A stretch of DNA of 64,000 bases, from contig NZ_JAMZNK010000025.1 of the NCBI RefSeq assembly GCF_027980145.1, forward strand, positions 1 through 64,000, written 5' to 3'. Below the pieces are notes generated by a model. The model was not told the origin of the DNA, did not search any database, and saw only the letters and a list, made by a program, of their open reading frames with translations. The stretch comes from Flavobacterium azizsancarii (GTDB taxonomy: Bacteria; Bacteroidota; Bacteroidia; Flavobacteriales; Flavobacteriaceae). Shown here one piece after another: positions 52,410 through 61,592 of the stretch. Within the stretch, counting starts at the first letter, position 1; every line of letters starts with the position of its first letter. The position numbers and the translations under genes are program-made.

Positions 52410-53043
52410 CCGCAAAGTTCATAAAGTTTTTTCGCAAAGGAAAGAAGGAAATGTAAACTGCTAGTTGCAAATAATGAGTTCACAAAGCTGTATGCAAATT
52501 TTGTTCTAATAAAAAATTTGGCAACTTTGCTTTTATAAAACAATAAAAAATAAGAAAATAATTATTAAATTTACTGTTTTTAAAATTTATGACAGAAAAC
52601 GAAATATCAAATATTATAATTGGACTTGCGATTGAAATTCATAAAATTTTAGGACCCGGCTTACTGGAAAATGCCTATCAAGAATGTTTATTCTATAAAA
52701 TTAAACAACGTGGGCTTCTAGTTGAAAAAGAAAAGACAATGCCATTAATTTTTGAAGAAGTTCAATTAGATTGTGGCTACAGGATTGATATTCTGGTAGA
52801 AAACAAATTTGTCATCGAAATTAAAAGCGTAGAATCTCTTACCGTAAATCACTTAGCACAAACTTTAACGTATTTAAAACTTGGCAATTACAAACTAGGT
52901 TTACTCATAAACTTCAACGAAACTCTCTTAAAAAACGGAATTAGAAGGGTTGTCAATAATTTATAAGATCCAGCTTAGTGAACTTCAAAAAACTTTCTCA
53001 AAAACTTTGTGAACTTTGCGAAAAAACTTTGTGAACTCTGCGG
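52410..53043. mobile_element. GxxExxY gene unit bounded by 30-bp inverted repeats
   Basis: The bases 52410-52439 (CCGCAAAGTTCATAAAGTTT onward) and 53014-53043 are inverted copies matching at 28 of 30 positions. The 634-base unit between and including them contains one gene, a GxxExxY protein, and nothing else coding. It sits between the divergent acyltransferase and trpS genes. No flanking target duplication is obvious. I infer a mobile or hitch-hiking cassette; there is no transposase. Confidence 0.55.
52589..52966 (+). CDS. GxxExxY family protein (PDDEXK-like)
   Basis: A 125-residue protein. The family-defining GPGLLENAY lies near residue 23. A PD-(D/E)xK-like set is seen at YRIDILVENKFVIEIKSVES near residues 63-82, with D, E and K in the right order. 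Many Bacteroidota genomes carry such genes next to simple repeats, often in many copies. A nuclease-like fold is likely but activity is unproven. The gene lies inside a unit bounded by inverted repeats. Confidence 0.9.
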   Translation: MTENEISNIIIGLAIEIHKILGPGLLENAYQECLFYKIKQRGLLVEKEKTMPLIFEEVQLDCGYRIDILVENKFVIEIKSVESLTVNHLAQTLTYLKLGNYKLGLLINFNETLLKNGIRRVVNNL

Positions 53044-53158
53044 TAAAAAAACCGATTATTAAAAGAAAAACAATACTCATAATTTTTGAAGTTAAAAAAA
53101 ATTGCACACTTTGCTCTAAAAAAACGAACTTTGCGTTTAGTAATAAGAAAAAACGAGA

Positions 53159-54133
53159 ATGGCAAAAATACTTACTGGTGTTCAGAGTACTGGAACGCCA
53201 CACTTAGGCAATTTATTGGGAGCAATTATACCTGCAATCGAATTATCGAATAATCCGGCAAACGAATCTTTTTTGTTTATTGCTGATTTACACTCGATTA
53301 CACAAATTAAAGATGGTAAAACATTGCGCGAAAACACTTTTAGTGTAGCGGCAGCATGGCTTGCTTTTGGATTAGATATTGATCGCGTTACTTTTTACAG
53401 ACAATCTGATGTTATTCAGACAACTGAATTGACCTGGTATTTAAGTTGCTTTTTTCCGTTTCAACGTTTGACTTTGGCCCATTCTTTCAAAGACAAAGCA
53501 GATCGTTTAGATGATGTAAATGCTGGTTTGTTCTCTTATCCGATGTTAATGGCAGCGGATATTTTATTATATGATGCTGAATTTGTTCCGGTTGGTAAAG
53601 ACCAATTGCAGCATCTGGAAATTACTCGTGATGTGGCTTCCCGTTTTAATCATCAAATGGGGGAAACTTTTGTAATACCTGAAGCTAAAATTCAGGAAGA
53701 CAGCAAATTGATTCCCGGAACAAATGGTGGAAAAATGAGTAAATCAGCAAACAATATTATTAATATTTTCGTTGATGATAAAACGCTTCGTAAGCAGGTT
53801 ATGAGTATCGAAACGGACAGTACACCGCTTGAAGATCCTAAAAATCCAGATACTTGTAATGCTTTTGCGATCTATTCATTGTTAGGAAGTGAAACTCAAA
53901 TTGCAGAAATGAGAGCCAATTATTTGGGTGGAAATTACGGTTACGGTCACGCCAAACAAGCTTTGTTTGAATTGATTACCGAAAAATTTAAAACAGAAAG
54001 AGAAAAATACACTTACTACATCAATAATCTTGACGAAGTGGATGCCTTGCTTAAAAAAGGTGCAGCAAAAGCTTCTGTGGTTGCTGACGGCGTTCTGGCA
54101 AAAGTTCGTGAAGTACTTGGATTTGGAAAATAA
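53159..54133 (+). CDS. trpS: Tryptophan-tRNA ligase
   Basis: A 324-residue class I aminoacyl-tRNA synthetase that charges tRNA-Trp. The HIGH-like TPHLGN lies near residue 13 and the KMSKS motif is intact in GGKMSKSANN near residue 197. The family signature GVQSTGTPHLGNLLGAI covers residues 7-23. Length is standard. A very strong hairpin terminator follows the stop codon. The upstream region is filled by repeat-like CTTTGCG words. Confidence 0.96.
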   Translation: MAKILTGVQSTGTPHLGNLLGAIIPAIELSNNPANESFLFIADLHSITQIKDGKTLRENTFSVAAAWLAFGLDIDRVTFYRQSDVIQTTELTWYLSCFFPFQRLTLAHSFKDKADRLDDVNAGLFSYPMLMAADILLYDAEFVPVGKDQLQHLEITRDVASRFNHQMGETFVIPEAKIQEDSKLIPGTNGGKMSKSANNIINIFVDDKTLRKQVMSIETDSTPLEDPKNPDTCNAFAIYSLLGSETQIAEMRANYLGGNYGYGHAKQALFELITEKFKTEREKYTYYINNLDEVDALLKKGAAKASVVADGVLAKVREVLGFGK

Positions 54134-54139
54134 TATTTT

Positions 54140-54188
54140 AAACGCAGTAGATTTTATCCCAGGTCATCCGGATAAAACCTACTGCGTT
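54140..54188 (+). terminator. Terminator of trpS
   Basis: AAACGCAGTAGATTTTATCC pairs with GGATAAAACCTACTGCGTTT over 20 bp with one mismatch, followed by TTTTATTT. It starts six bases after the stop codon. Confidence 0.9.
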
Positions 54189-54226
54189 TTTATTTAAAAA
54201 TGAAGTCTTTTTGATTCATCGAAGTA

Positions 54227-54598
54227 GTGAGAAAAATATTTACAAAATACATGTTTGCTCTCCTAATAACCCTTTTTATACTGGGCTTTTTATTAGGTTA
54301 TCTATTTGGCGATGACAAATCGTACACAATAAATAAAACCGTAGGCTGGGCTTATAATTTTTCGAATCAGATAAAACTAACCGCTTTTTTTATACTCTCG
54401 CAAAGTGTTTTTATTATTGGCTATTTAGCAGTATTTCTTCTTCAGCGAAAGACAAATTATTACATTTCTATAGCACATTTTGAGATTATTATAGTAACCA
54501 TCTACATGATGTCTTTCGAAAAACTAATCGTACCCTTAATTTTTTGCATCTTCTCTATGATCCTGTTTTGCATAAACGTTTACAAGTCAAACAAATAG
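54227..54598 (+). CDS. Small multi-pass membrane protein
   Basis: A 123-residue hydrophobic protein with four likely transmembrane helices (about residues 9-28, 50-70, 78-95 and 98-118) and few charged residues. I do not recognise a family. The frame starts with GTG at 54227, with an in-frame ATG at 54251 as an alternative that would shorten the cytoplasmic N terminus. It is convergent with the dprA fragment downstream. Confidence 0.5.
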   Translation: MRKIFTKYMFALLITLFILGFLLGYLFGDDKSYTINKTVGWAYNFSNQIKLTAFFILSQSVFIIGYLAVFLLQRKTNYYISIAHFEIIIVTIYMMSFEKLIVPLIFCIFSMILFCINVYKSNK

Positions 54599-54612
54599 AA
54601 AACATTAAATCT

Positions 54613-55712
54613 TTATATCGCTTCAAACAATTTCCCGGGCAATGGTCTGATCAAGCCTTTAAGCTCCATATTCAATAATAAGCCGGAGATTCTATAAATA
54701 GGAAAATCACATTTTAACGCTATAGTATCCAGTAATTCTTTTCCGTTTTTTAGAAGAAAATCATATACTTTTTGTTCATCAGGTTCAAGCTCTACAAATA
54801 ACTGTTTCTGGATAGGTTTTGTTTTATTTTCAATATCCCAATTCAATATATAAATCAAATCGGCAGCACTTGTCAGTACATTCGCTTTTTGAGTCTTAAT
54901 AAGGTTATTACAGCCCTGACTGAACTTGTCTGTAACACGTCCCGGAACTGCAAAAACATCCCGATTATAATCATTAGCCAGGTTTGCGGTAATCAACGAA
55001 CCACCTCTGTCTGCAGATTCAATTACAATAGTAGCCTCTGTCATGCCTGCAACAATGCGATTTCTACGCACAAAATTTTCCTTATCAGGATTTGACGAAC
55101 TCCAAAACTCAGTAATAAATCCACCATTTTCTTCTATCTTGGCAACATATTTTTATGTGTTTTAGGATAAATTTGATTTAAAACATGAGCCAAAACTCCA
55201 ATGGTCTGCAAATTATAATCCATCGCTAACTGATGTGCCACAATATCTACTCCATAAGCAAAACCACTTACTATAACGGGATCAAGCGGCGACAAATCTT
55301 CGATTAATTTCTTGCAGAACTCCATTCCATAAGATGTAATTTGGCGTGTCCCAACAATACTTATTATTTTTTTGTTTTTTAAATTTATATTTCCTGCAGA
55401 AAAAATTAAAACCGGAGAATCAATACAATGTTTCAGTCGTTCCGGGTAATTTTCATCCTGAAAAAAAGAAACTTTTATGTTATTCGATTTGATAAATTCA
55501 AGTTCCAGATTTGCTTTCTCAAAAACAGATTTATCCTTGAAATTTTTGAGTAATACAGCTCCAACCCCATCAATTGCAGCAATTTGATTCATCTTAGTTT
55601 TAAAAATGGTTTCGGCATTACCACAGTGTGTCAGCAATTTTTTGGCCATTATATCTCCAACACCTTCCACTTTTAATAAGGCTAATAAATAAAATAAATC
55701 TTGATCTGACAT
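54613..55712 (-). pseudogene. dprA: DNA-protecting protein DprA, frameshifted
   Basis: The 5' part (55712-55134) reads 192 codons of DprA: a helix-hairpin-helix start (LLALLKVEGVGDIMAKKLL), then the Rossmann core (IISIVGTRQITSYG, VIVSGFAYGVDIVAH) and VLAHVLNQIYPKTHKN. It then stops at TAG. The following 3' part reads in another frame and supplies exactly the next residues, KIEENGGFITEFWSSSNPDK. It continues through NRIVAGMTEATIVIESADRG to a C-terminal winged-helix domain ending at 54613. Adding one G in TTGCC (as TTGGCC) at about 55141-55143 restores a single frame. DprA protects incoming single-stranded DNA in transformation. Confidence 0.92.
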
Positions 55713-55934
55713 GGATTGTATACAATTAAATGGCGGCGAAAAATATCTTTATAAAACGAATTTTAATTCCAATTCTAAGAAAGGCAAAGATACAAATTAG
55801 AAGTAAATTCTTTCAAAAAATAAAAAATTAAAGATATTATACTACTTTAACCTAAAACAGTTTTTATGATAACTTACTGTTAAATAATGGTTTGTAAAAA
55901 TACTCGAATTGTTAATAAAAATTGTGAATAAAAT

Positions 55935-55964
55935 TTTGATAACTATATTCGTTGCATAACTTTG
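55935..55964 (+). promoter_or_regulatory. Near-leaderless promoter of the HU/SPOR gene
   Basis: TTTG at 55935-55938, an 18-base spacer and TAACTTTG at 55957-55964 form a full consensus. The ATG at 55970 begins five bases after the -7 box, leaving almost no leader. Confidence 0.75.
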
Positions 55965-55969
55965 TTACT

Positions 55970-56935
55970 ATGAAAATCGAAAACTATATAGCACAGTTAT
56001 TGTATCGTTATCAGTGTGTAACGGTTCCAGGGTTTGGAGCATTTTTAACAGAAATTCACTCGGCTCAGCTGAATGAAAATACAAATTCGTTTTTTCCACC
56101 CAAAAAATCAATCTCTTTTAATAGCCATCTAAAAAATAATGATGGACTATTAGCAAATCATATCGCTAATGCAGAAAAAACATCATATGGTTTTGCAGTA
56201 AGTGCTATTGCTTTTGAAGTGATAAGTTGGAAAAAAACGCTGGAAGAAAATGGCGTTATAAGTCTTAAAAATATTGGAGAAATGCGTCTTAACGCGGAGA
56301 AAAATATAATCTTCACTCCTAACGATCAAACAAATTATCTAGCGAGTTCTTTTGGTTTAAGCCCATTTGTTTCACCAGTTGTGAAAAAAGAACTTTTCGA
56401 GAAAAAAATACAGGAAATCCAAGAGAGAGAACCTATCGCTTTATTTGAGGAAGAAGATGGAAAATCATCTAATTCATTCTTAAAATATGCTGCCATTTTC
56501 ATTCTGGGACTAGGAATTACAGGAAGTATTGGATACCCTTTGTACCAAAATCAAATAGATGCCAAAACACTTATTGTAGAAAGCGCTGTACAGAAAAAAG
56601 TACAAAACAAGATACAGGAAGCTACATTTTTTATTCAAAGCCCATTACCGGCCGTAACGCTTTCAATTGATTCTGCAAAAGTAGAAAACGCAGAAGAAAA
56701 AGTAATGCCTTACCACATTATGGCAGGAGCTTACAGAAGTGAACAAAATGCAAGAAAAGCTTATAATCAACTTATTAAAGATGGTTTTAGTGCGAGAATG
56801 TTAAGCGAAAACAAACATGGCTTATTCCCGGTTCTATACGGAAGTTATGCTACGATGTCTGAGGCACAAAAAGCACAAAAAGATATACAAAAAGGTGAAA
56901 ATCCAGAAGCCTGGATCCTAATCGAAAATTTATAA
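55970..56935 (+). CDS. HU-CCDC81-like and SPOR domain protein
   Basis: A 321-residue membrane-anchored protein. The first 110 residues have the HU-CCDC81-like pattern (ENYIAQLLYRYQCVTVPGFG and FGAFLTEIHSAQL, then SFNSHLKNNDGLLANHIA). A single transmembrane helix lies near residue 178-198, and a SPOR domain occupies about residues 245-321 (MPYHIMAGAYRSEQNARKAY). SPOR domains bind peptidoglycan at division sites. The N-terminal domain suggests a DNA-binding or structural role in the cytoplasm. The frame can begin at TTG 55952, but that overlaps the promoter, so the ATG at 55970 is correct. It is divergent from dprA. Confidence 0.85.
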   Translation: MKIENYIAQLLYRYQCVTVPGFGAFLTEIHSAQLNENTNSFFPPKKSISFNSHLKNNDGLLANHIANAEKTSYGFAVSAIAFEVISWKKTLEENGVISLKNIGEMRLNAEKNIIFTPNDQTNYLASSFGLSPFVSPVVKKELFEKKIQEIQEREPIALFEEEDGKSSNSFLKYAAIFILGLGITGSIGYPLYQNQIDAKTLIVESAVQKKVQNKIQEATFFIQSPLPAVTLSIDSAKVENAEEKVMPYHIMAGAYRSEQNARKAYNQLIKDGFSARMLSENKHGLFPVLYGSYATMSEAQKAQKDIQKGENPEAWILIENL

Positions 56936-56942
56936 TTATAAG

Positions 56943-56973
56943 AAATCCTATTCAAACCGAATAGGATTTTTTT
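56943..56973 (+). terminator. Terminator of the HU/SPOR gene
   Basis: AAATCCTATTC and GAATAGGATTT form an 11-bp stem around AAACC, with eight T residues following. The same stem sequence is used at 57512-57545 and 58405-58437. Confidence 0.85.
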
Positions 56974-57066
56974 TGTCCTATTTTATCTTTAAAAAAACCT
57001 TACCAGGCCAGACTTATACAATTGGCACTCTACTTTTGTTCTATAATTTATAACGAACAAAAAGCC

Positions 57067-57504
57067 ATGAAATACGCCTTAAAATTATTCCTTGTCCTAT
57101 CATTTTTATTACAGTCTCAATTATTCTTTGCCCAAATAGCAAATACAGGAGAGTCTCCGGAAATCATACAGAAAAAAGCTGATGATGAATCTCAAAAGGC
57201 AACAGATCAATATAGTAGAAAACTGGATAACGATCAATCTCAATTAAAAAAAGAACAAAAAAAGGTAGAAAGAAATCAAAGGGATCTTAAAAATTCACAG
57301 GATGATCTTGACTCTACAAACAAAAAAATTGACAAGCTGGAAAGTGATAGTCAAAAACTTTCATCAAAAATAAATTCAGGTTCCAATTCTCCTGAATACT
57401 TGCAAAAACAGCAAATAAAAATAAAAGAGAAAGATCTCGAAATTCAAAAACTTAAGCTCAAGAAAATAGAGCAACAGAAAAAACTTGATAACCTGCAATC
57501 TTAG
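57067..57504 (+). CDS. Secreted coiled-coil protein
   Basis: A 145-residue protein with a signal peptide (ending QLFFAQ, residue 23). The mature chain is almost wholly a charged coiled coil with heptads rich in K, E, Q and D (for example KKVERNQRDLKNSQDDLDST). No enzyme motif is present. The frame extends to TTG 57022, but a -7 box (TACTTTTG, 57031-57038) lies in that stretch, so the ATG at 57067 is preferred. Function unknown; it may be a periplasmic scaffold. Confidence 0.7.
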   Translation: MKYALKLFLVLSFLLQSQLFFAQIANTGESPEIIQKKADDESQKATDQYSRKLDNDQSQLKKEQKKVERNQRDLKNSQDDLDSTNKKIDKLESDSQKLSSKINSGSNSPEYLQKQQIKIKEKDLEIQKLKLKKIEQQKKLDNLQS

Positions 57505-57511
57505 ATAAAAC

Positions 57512-57545
57512 AAAAAATCCTATTCGTAAGCGAATAGGATTTTTT
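57512..57545. terminator. Bidirectional terminator, recurring stem
   Basis: AAATCCTATTCG, TAAG, CGAATAGGATTT is a perfect hairpin with A and T runs on the two sides. It serves the coiled-coil gene and the convergent gene ending at 57548. Confidence 0.85.
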
Positions 57546-57547
57546 GT

Positions 57548-58309
57548 TTAACGTGGAACAATTGTAGCGTCCTGAGAAAGAATTACCTTAGTAGCTTGAT
57601 AAATTCTTAATCTCGCCGGAGGCGAATTTTTCTCGCCCAAAACTATAATGGCACATTCGTAAAGAAAATTATCTTTTTTGAATTCATACTGATGATTTCC
57701 ACCTATTCCTTCTACAACTAATTCACCACCATTAATCACTAAATCAGGCTTTTCAGTCATTTTTTTTTGTATCGGCCACGAAGCATAACGATAATTATTA
57801 TTTCCCAGATTATCGATTCTGATTTTGAATTTAGATGTTTCTAAAATACAAATGGGGGTTTGAAAAAAAGCAATACTTGGATCTAAACTTTTTTTCTGCG
57901 CTGCGATCAGTTTATTTTTAAGTTCTGTTTCATATTTTGATTGATAATTTACAGCGGTTAAACGTCCTTCGATATCCAGCCAGATACTGCCATGATTTAG
58001 CATTACTCCACGCAAGCCCATTTCAATCCAGCTTTTTATCGGAGAAGATTTTATAATTTCATTCTTTAGTGCTGTATCAAAAATCTCAGAATATCGCTTT
58101 ACAAAATCTGACTTATTTGTAATATCCGGTATTGGATATTCCCGCTTTAGCGGATAAACGACCAAATCGCTGATTGCTTCTTTGTTGTCATTTTTTATAT
58201 TTTCAATGAATTTTTTTACAAATTTCTGATAGTCAATTTTTAAATCCTGGGCGGCAACAACACTGCTGCAAAAAATCAATAGTACTAAAAATACATTTGC
58301 TCTTTTCAT
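57548..58309 (-). CDS. Secreted protein of unknown function, tandem copy 1
   Basis: A 253-residue protein with a signal peptide (ending SVVAAQ, residue 20). It is a clear paralogue of the next gene upstream: both share YQKFVKKFIENIKNDNKEA-type N-terminal sequence, the W.E.G.RG.MLN.G..W.D block and the same end (DATIVPR/DAKIVPR). More than half of aligned residues look identical by eye. I recognise no family or catalytic motif. Lack of a lipid cysteine points to a periplasmic protein. Confidence 0.75.
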   Translation of the reverse strand: MKRANVFLVLLIFCSSVVAAQDLKIDYQKFVKKFIENIKNDNKEAISDLVVYPLKREYPIPDITNKSDFVKRYSEIFDTALKNEIIKSSPIKSWIEMGLRGVMLNHGSIWLDIEGRLTAVNYQSKYETELKNKLIAAQKKSLDPSIAFFQTPICILETSKFKIRIDNLGNNNYRYASWPIQKKMTEKPDLVINGGELVVEGIGGNHQYEFKKDNFLYECAIIVLGEKNSPPARLRIYQATKVILSQDATIVPR

Positions 58310-58404
58310 CCTAAAATATTTTTAATTAATTATTAATCTGACAATTACAATCAAATATAAATAATTTATACTCACGTGGAACAAGGTCAGAATGCTTATA
58401 AAGC

Positions 58405-58437
58405 AAAAATCCTATTCGCCGTAACGAATAGGATTTA
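58405..58437 (-). terminator. Terminator between tandem paralogues
   Basis: AAATCCTATTCG pairs with CGAATAGGATTT around a 6-base loop, just before the stop of the gene at 58441 (minus strand). It has the same stem as two other terminators nearby. Confidence 0.75.
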
Positions 58438-58440
58438 TGT

Positions 58441-59199
58441 TTAACGTGGAACAATTTTGGCGTCCTGATTCAGAATTACTTTTCCGTTTTGATAAATGGT
58501 TAAATTAGCTGGTGCCGAATCTTTTGTACCCAAAACAGTAATGTAACACTGGTAAAGAAAATTTCCTTTTTTGAAATCATAATGATTATTTCCGCCAGTT
58601 CCGTCCTGAAACCATTTTCCGTTTGTAATGATTAAATCTGGCTTTTCACTCATTGATTGCTTTATAGACCAGGAAGCATATCTGTAATTATCATTTCCCA
58701 AGTCATCAATTCTTACTCTGAATTTAGAGGTTTCTAAGATTATTTGGGGTTCTTTAAACTTCGCAATTGATGGATGAAGCTTGTTTTTTTCTGAAGCGAT
58801 CAACTTGTTTTTGAGATCATTTTCGACTTTTGACTGATAATTAATAGAGAAAACCTTTCCGTCAGTATCCATCCACAAAGTACCATTATTAAGCATTATG
58901 CCTCTCCACCCTACTTCTGACCAGTCTTTTGCAGGATCCGATTTTGAAATTTCAGTTTTCAGGTTAAGATCAAAAATTTCAGCATATCTTTTTACAAATT
59001 CTGTTTTATTTTTAATATCCGGAATTGGATTTTCTCTTCTCAACGGATATTTAATTGCTTCGGCTACAGCTTCTTTCCTATCGTTTTTGACATTATCAAT
59101 AAAATTTTTAACGAACTTTTGATATTCAGGTTTCAAGTCCTGCCCTGCAGCATTTTGAATGGTAATACCTATGAACAGGATATATAATAGCTTTCTCAT
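58441..59199 (-). CDS. Secreted protein of unknown function, tandem copy 2
   Basis: A 252-residue protein with a signal peptide (ending QNAAGQ, residue 20), paralogous along its whole length to the gene at 57548. Both end within a few bases of the same terminator stem, so the duplication probably copied the gene with its terminator. Residues about 40-75 (KYPLRRENPIPDIKNKTEFV) and 185-200 (MSEKPDLIITNG) are the best-conserved parts. No known domain could be assigned. Confidence 0.75.
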   Translation of the reverse strand: MRKLLYILFIGITIQNAAGQDLKPEYQKFVKNFIDNVKNDRKEAVAEAIKYPLRRENPIPDIKNKTEFVKRYAEIFDLNLKTEISKSDPAKDWSEVGWRGIMLNNGTLWMDTDGKVFSINYQSKVENDLKNKLIASEKNKLHPSIAKFKEPQIILETSKFRVRIDDLGNDNYRYASWSIKQSMSEKPDLIITNGKWFQDGTGGNNHYDFKKGNFLYQCYITVLGTKDSAPANLTIYQNGKVILNQDAKIVPR

Positions 59200-59267
59200 G
59201 TTTTCTATTTTACATAACGTAATTTATTCATAACTCAGATTAAATATCTAAATTACAAAATCTAAAC

Positions 59268-61547
59268 TTAATTGATACTGGCTTTGAACATTTTAAGCTC
59301 ATCCCAGGTAAATTCTTCTCCGTGTTTTTCTTTTAAACCGTTCAGGGATTCTTCCTGATAAAATTCAAAAGCTTCACGAAGCGCCAGGATTTTATCGTAC
59401 GGCAAAACATCTGAAATGTCTACTTTCTTAGCCTGAATCAATTTAACCAAATGCATTTCAATAGTTTGTGCCGTTAATTTTCTAATTCTGGCAATATCCT
59501 GAATCGAATTTTTCTCCAGCCATAAATCATGCGTTTCTTCTACGGTTGTTTTCTTGTCAGCCTTTGGTACACTTTTATCTAATTTTCGCGCAGTATAGCG
59601 CACTACAGGCTCATCAGATTTAAAAATATCAGTATTCGACATATTAAGTTCCTCCCGGATCTTAGCAATCTTATCTAATTTGTAGTTTTTAATCGCTGTA
59701 GACGTCAATTTCTCTTTGCAGATGGTTTCACCTGCCACGACAATTTCTATTAGCAATTTGGCCTTCATTAAGCGCAAAACTGCTTTGGTTTGCAAATCAT
59801 CCAAAAAAGCCAGTTCTTCATAGAACTCTTTTACTTTTTTAAATTTCTGAATTTCGGCCATTTTATTCAAAAGATCCGTAACCAGTTTGTCCATTGGCTT
59901 AAAAAAGTAATCATAAGCCGCCACTACCCTTTCCTGAACAAAAAATAAATCGACTGTTTCTTTATTAAAAATTTTATTGAGCTGATGAACGAATTTTTGC
60001 GAAGGATCAATCAGCGAATCTATAATTTCTAAACGCTTATGTGCCCAAACAGAATGTTTTGATTTTTCTGATGCCACCGCATTTTCATTATAGCTAAAAC
60101 GATGATTGCGCCATTCCTGAGCCAAATCGGTCCAATTAAAACTGTTAATCAAATAGTTATGAATGAAATTTTTCGTTTCGAAGTGTAACGAATGTTTTAA
60201 AACTTCTTCTGTCGCTTTGTTTAAAGCATAGTCCATTACATCCTGATCGTTCGAGATACCATTCATTTGTAGCGGAGACAGCAAAATAAGCCCGTTTAAG
60301 GAAGTTAAACGTGATAATGCAACATATGCTTGTCCGGGCAAAAAAACTTGCGATACATCGAGCGCCGCTTTCTCAAAAGTTAATCCCTGACTTTTATGCA
60401 CAGTAATTGCCCACGCCAATTTTAGCGGATAATGAGCAAATGTGCCTAAAACTTCTTCTTCTACTTCTTTGGTGAGATCGTTTACTTTGTAACGAATGTT
60501 TTTCCATTCGTATTTCTCCACTTCAATAGTTTTATTCTCTTCCGGAAAATGAATGAAAATTTCTTCTGGAGAAAGCGATTTTACTACACCCATCTTTCCG
60601 TTAAAATAACGTTTTTCAAAAGATGCATCATTTTTAACGAACATCACCTGAGCACCAATTTTCAACTTTAAATTTTCTTCAACAGGAAATATTTTCTCCG
60701 GAAAATCACCCACAATAAACGGCTGATAAGAGAACTCATTTCCTGCCAAATCACCAATTGCCTGTTCATTAATCGAATCGGCTTTTGCATTATGCGTAGT
60801 TAATGTAATATAACCCGGATTATTTTTTAAGTCGAAATCAGGTTTAACATATTGGTTTAAAACCTGAATATCCTGGGGCGTGATCTGATTGTTTCGAAGA
60901 TTGTTTAAAACCGATATAAAAGTATCATCGCTTTGGCGGTAAATCTTTGATAATTCGATATATAGCGGTGGATATTGTTGAATTACATGCGAATGAAAAA
61001 AGAATTTTCCTTTATAATAATTGCGCAAAGTTCGCCATTCTTCATCACGAATTACTGGCGGAAGCTGCAATAAATCGCCAATAAAAAGCACCTGAACCCC
61101 TCCAAAAGGTTTAGAAATTCTACGAACTGTCTGCATCATAAAATCAATAGCATCCAGTAAATCAGCGCGTAACATACTTACTTCATCAATAATCAAAAGC
61201 TCCATGTTCTTGATCACATTACGCTTGACATTATTCATTTTGAAGTGTCTGCGTAAAGTTTCCTTATTCTCAAATTTGACTGTTTCAGTAAATTGGGAAG
61301 CTTCTTCATAAGACGGAATAAAGGCAGAAAATGGCAATTGAAACATCGAGTGTATCGTAACTCCACCGGCATTTAGTGCCGCGATTCCTGTTGGTGCCAC
61401 AACTACAGTGCTTTTATGCGTTGTAGCAATGATTTCACGCAAAAGCGTAGTTTTCCCGGTTCCTGCTTTACCAGTCAGGAAGATCGATTTTTGCGTTTGA
61501 TTGATGAATTGTAAGGTGTAAGCAGCTGCTTCTGTAACGTTTTGCAT
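59268..61547 (-). CDS. Pif1-like SF1 helicase with C-terminal HTH
   Basis: A 759-residue helicase. The Walker A GKAGTGKT is at residues 26-33, the Walker B IIDEVSM near 120, and FIGDLLQLPPV (motif III) near 155. Motif VI is near 405 (AWAITVHKSQGLTFEKAALD) with ALSRLTSLNGLIL behind it. The last 60 residues form a helix-turn-helix of the type found at the end of RecQ (VEETHDLWLEKNSIQDIARI). It should unwind DNA or DNA/RNA 5' to 3' in replication or repair. This Pif1-like arrangement is common in Bacteroidota. Confidence 0.88.
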   Translation of the reverse strand: MQNVTEAAAYTLQFINQTQKSIFLTGKAGTGKTTLLREIIATTHKSTVVVAPTGIAALNAGGVTIHSMFQLPFSAFIPSYEEASQFTETVKFENKETLRRHFKMNNVKRNVIKNMELLIIDEVSMLRADLLDAIDFMMQTVRRISKPFGGVQVLFIGDLLQLPPVIRDEEWRTLRNYYKGKFFFHSHVIQQYPPLYIELSKIYRQSDDTFISVLNNLRNNQITPQDIQVLNQYVKPDFDLKNNPGYITLTTHNAKADSINEQAIGDLAGNEFSYQPFIVGDFPEKIFPVEENLKLKIGAQVMFVKNDASFEKRYFNGKMGVVKSLSPEEIFIHFPEENKTIEVEKYEWKNIRYKVNDLTKEVEEEVLGTFAHYPLKLAWAITVHKSQGLTFEKAALDVSQVFLPGQAYVALSRLTSLNGLILLSPLQMNGISNDQDVMDYALNKATEEVLKHSLHFETKNFIHNYLINSFNWTDLAQEWRNHRFSYNENAVASEKSKHSVWAHKRLEIIDSLIDPSQKFVHQLNKIFNKETVDLFFVQERVVAAYDYFFKPMDKLVTDLLNKMAEIQKFKKVKEFYEELAFLDDLQTKAVLRLMKAKLLIEIVVAGETICKEKLTSTAIKNYKLDKIAKIREELNMSNTDIFKSDEPVVRYTARKLDKSVPKADKKTTVEETHDLWLEKNSIQDIARIRKLTAQTIEMHLVKLIQAKKVDISDVLPYDKILALREAFEFYQEESLNGLKEKHGEEFTWDELKMFKASIN

Positions 61548-61592
61548 TGGGCGTGTATTGAAAACCTAAAAGTATCGCATTTTTATAAAAGA

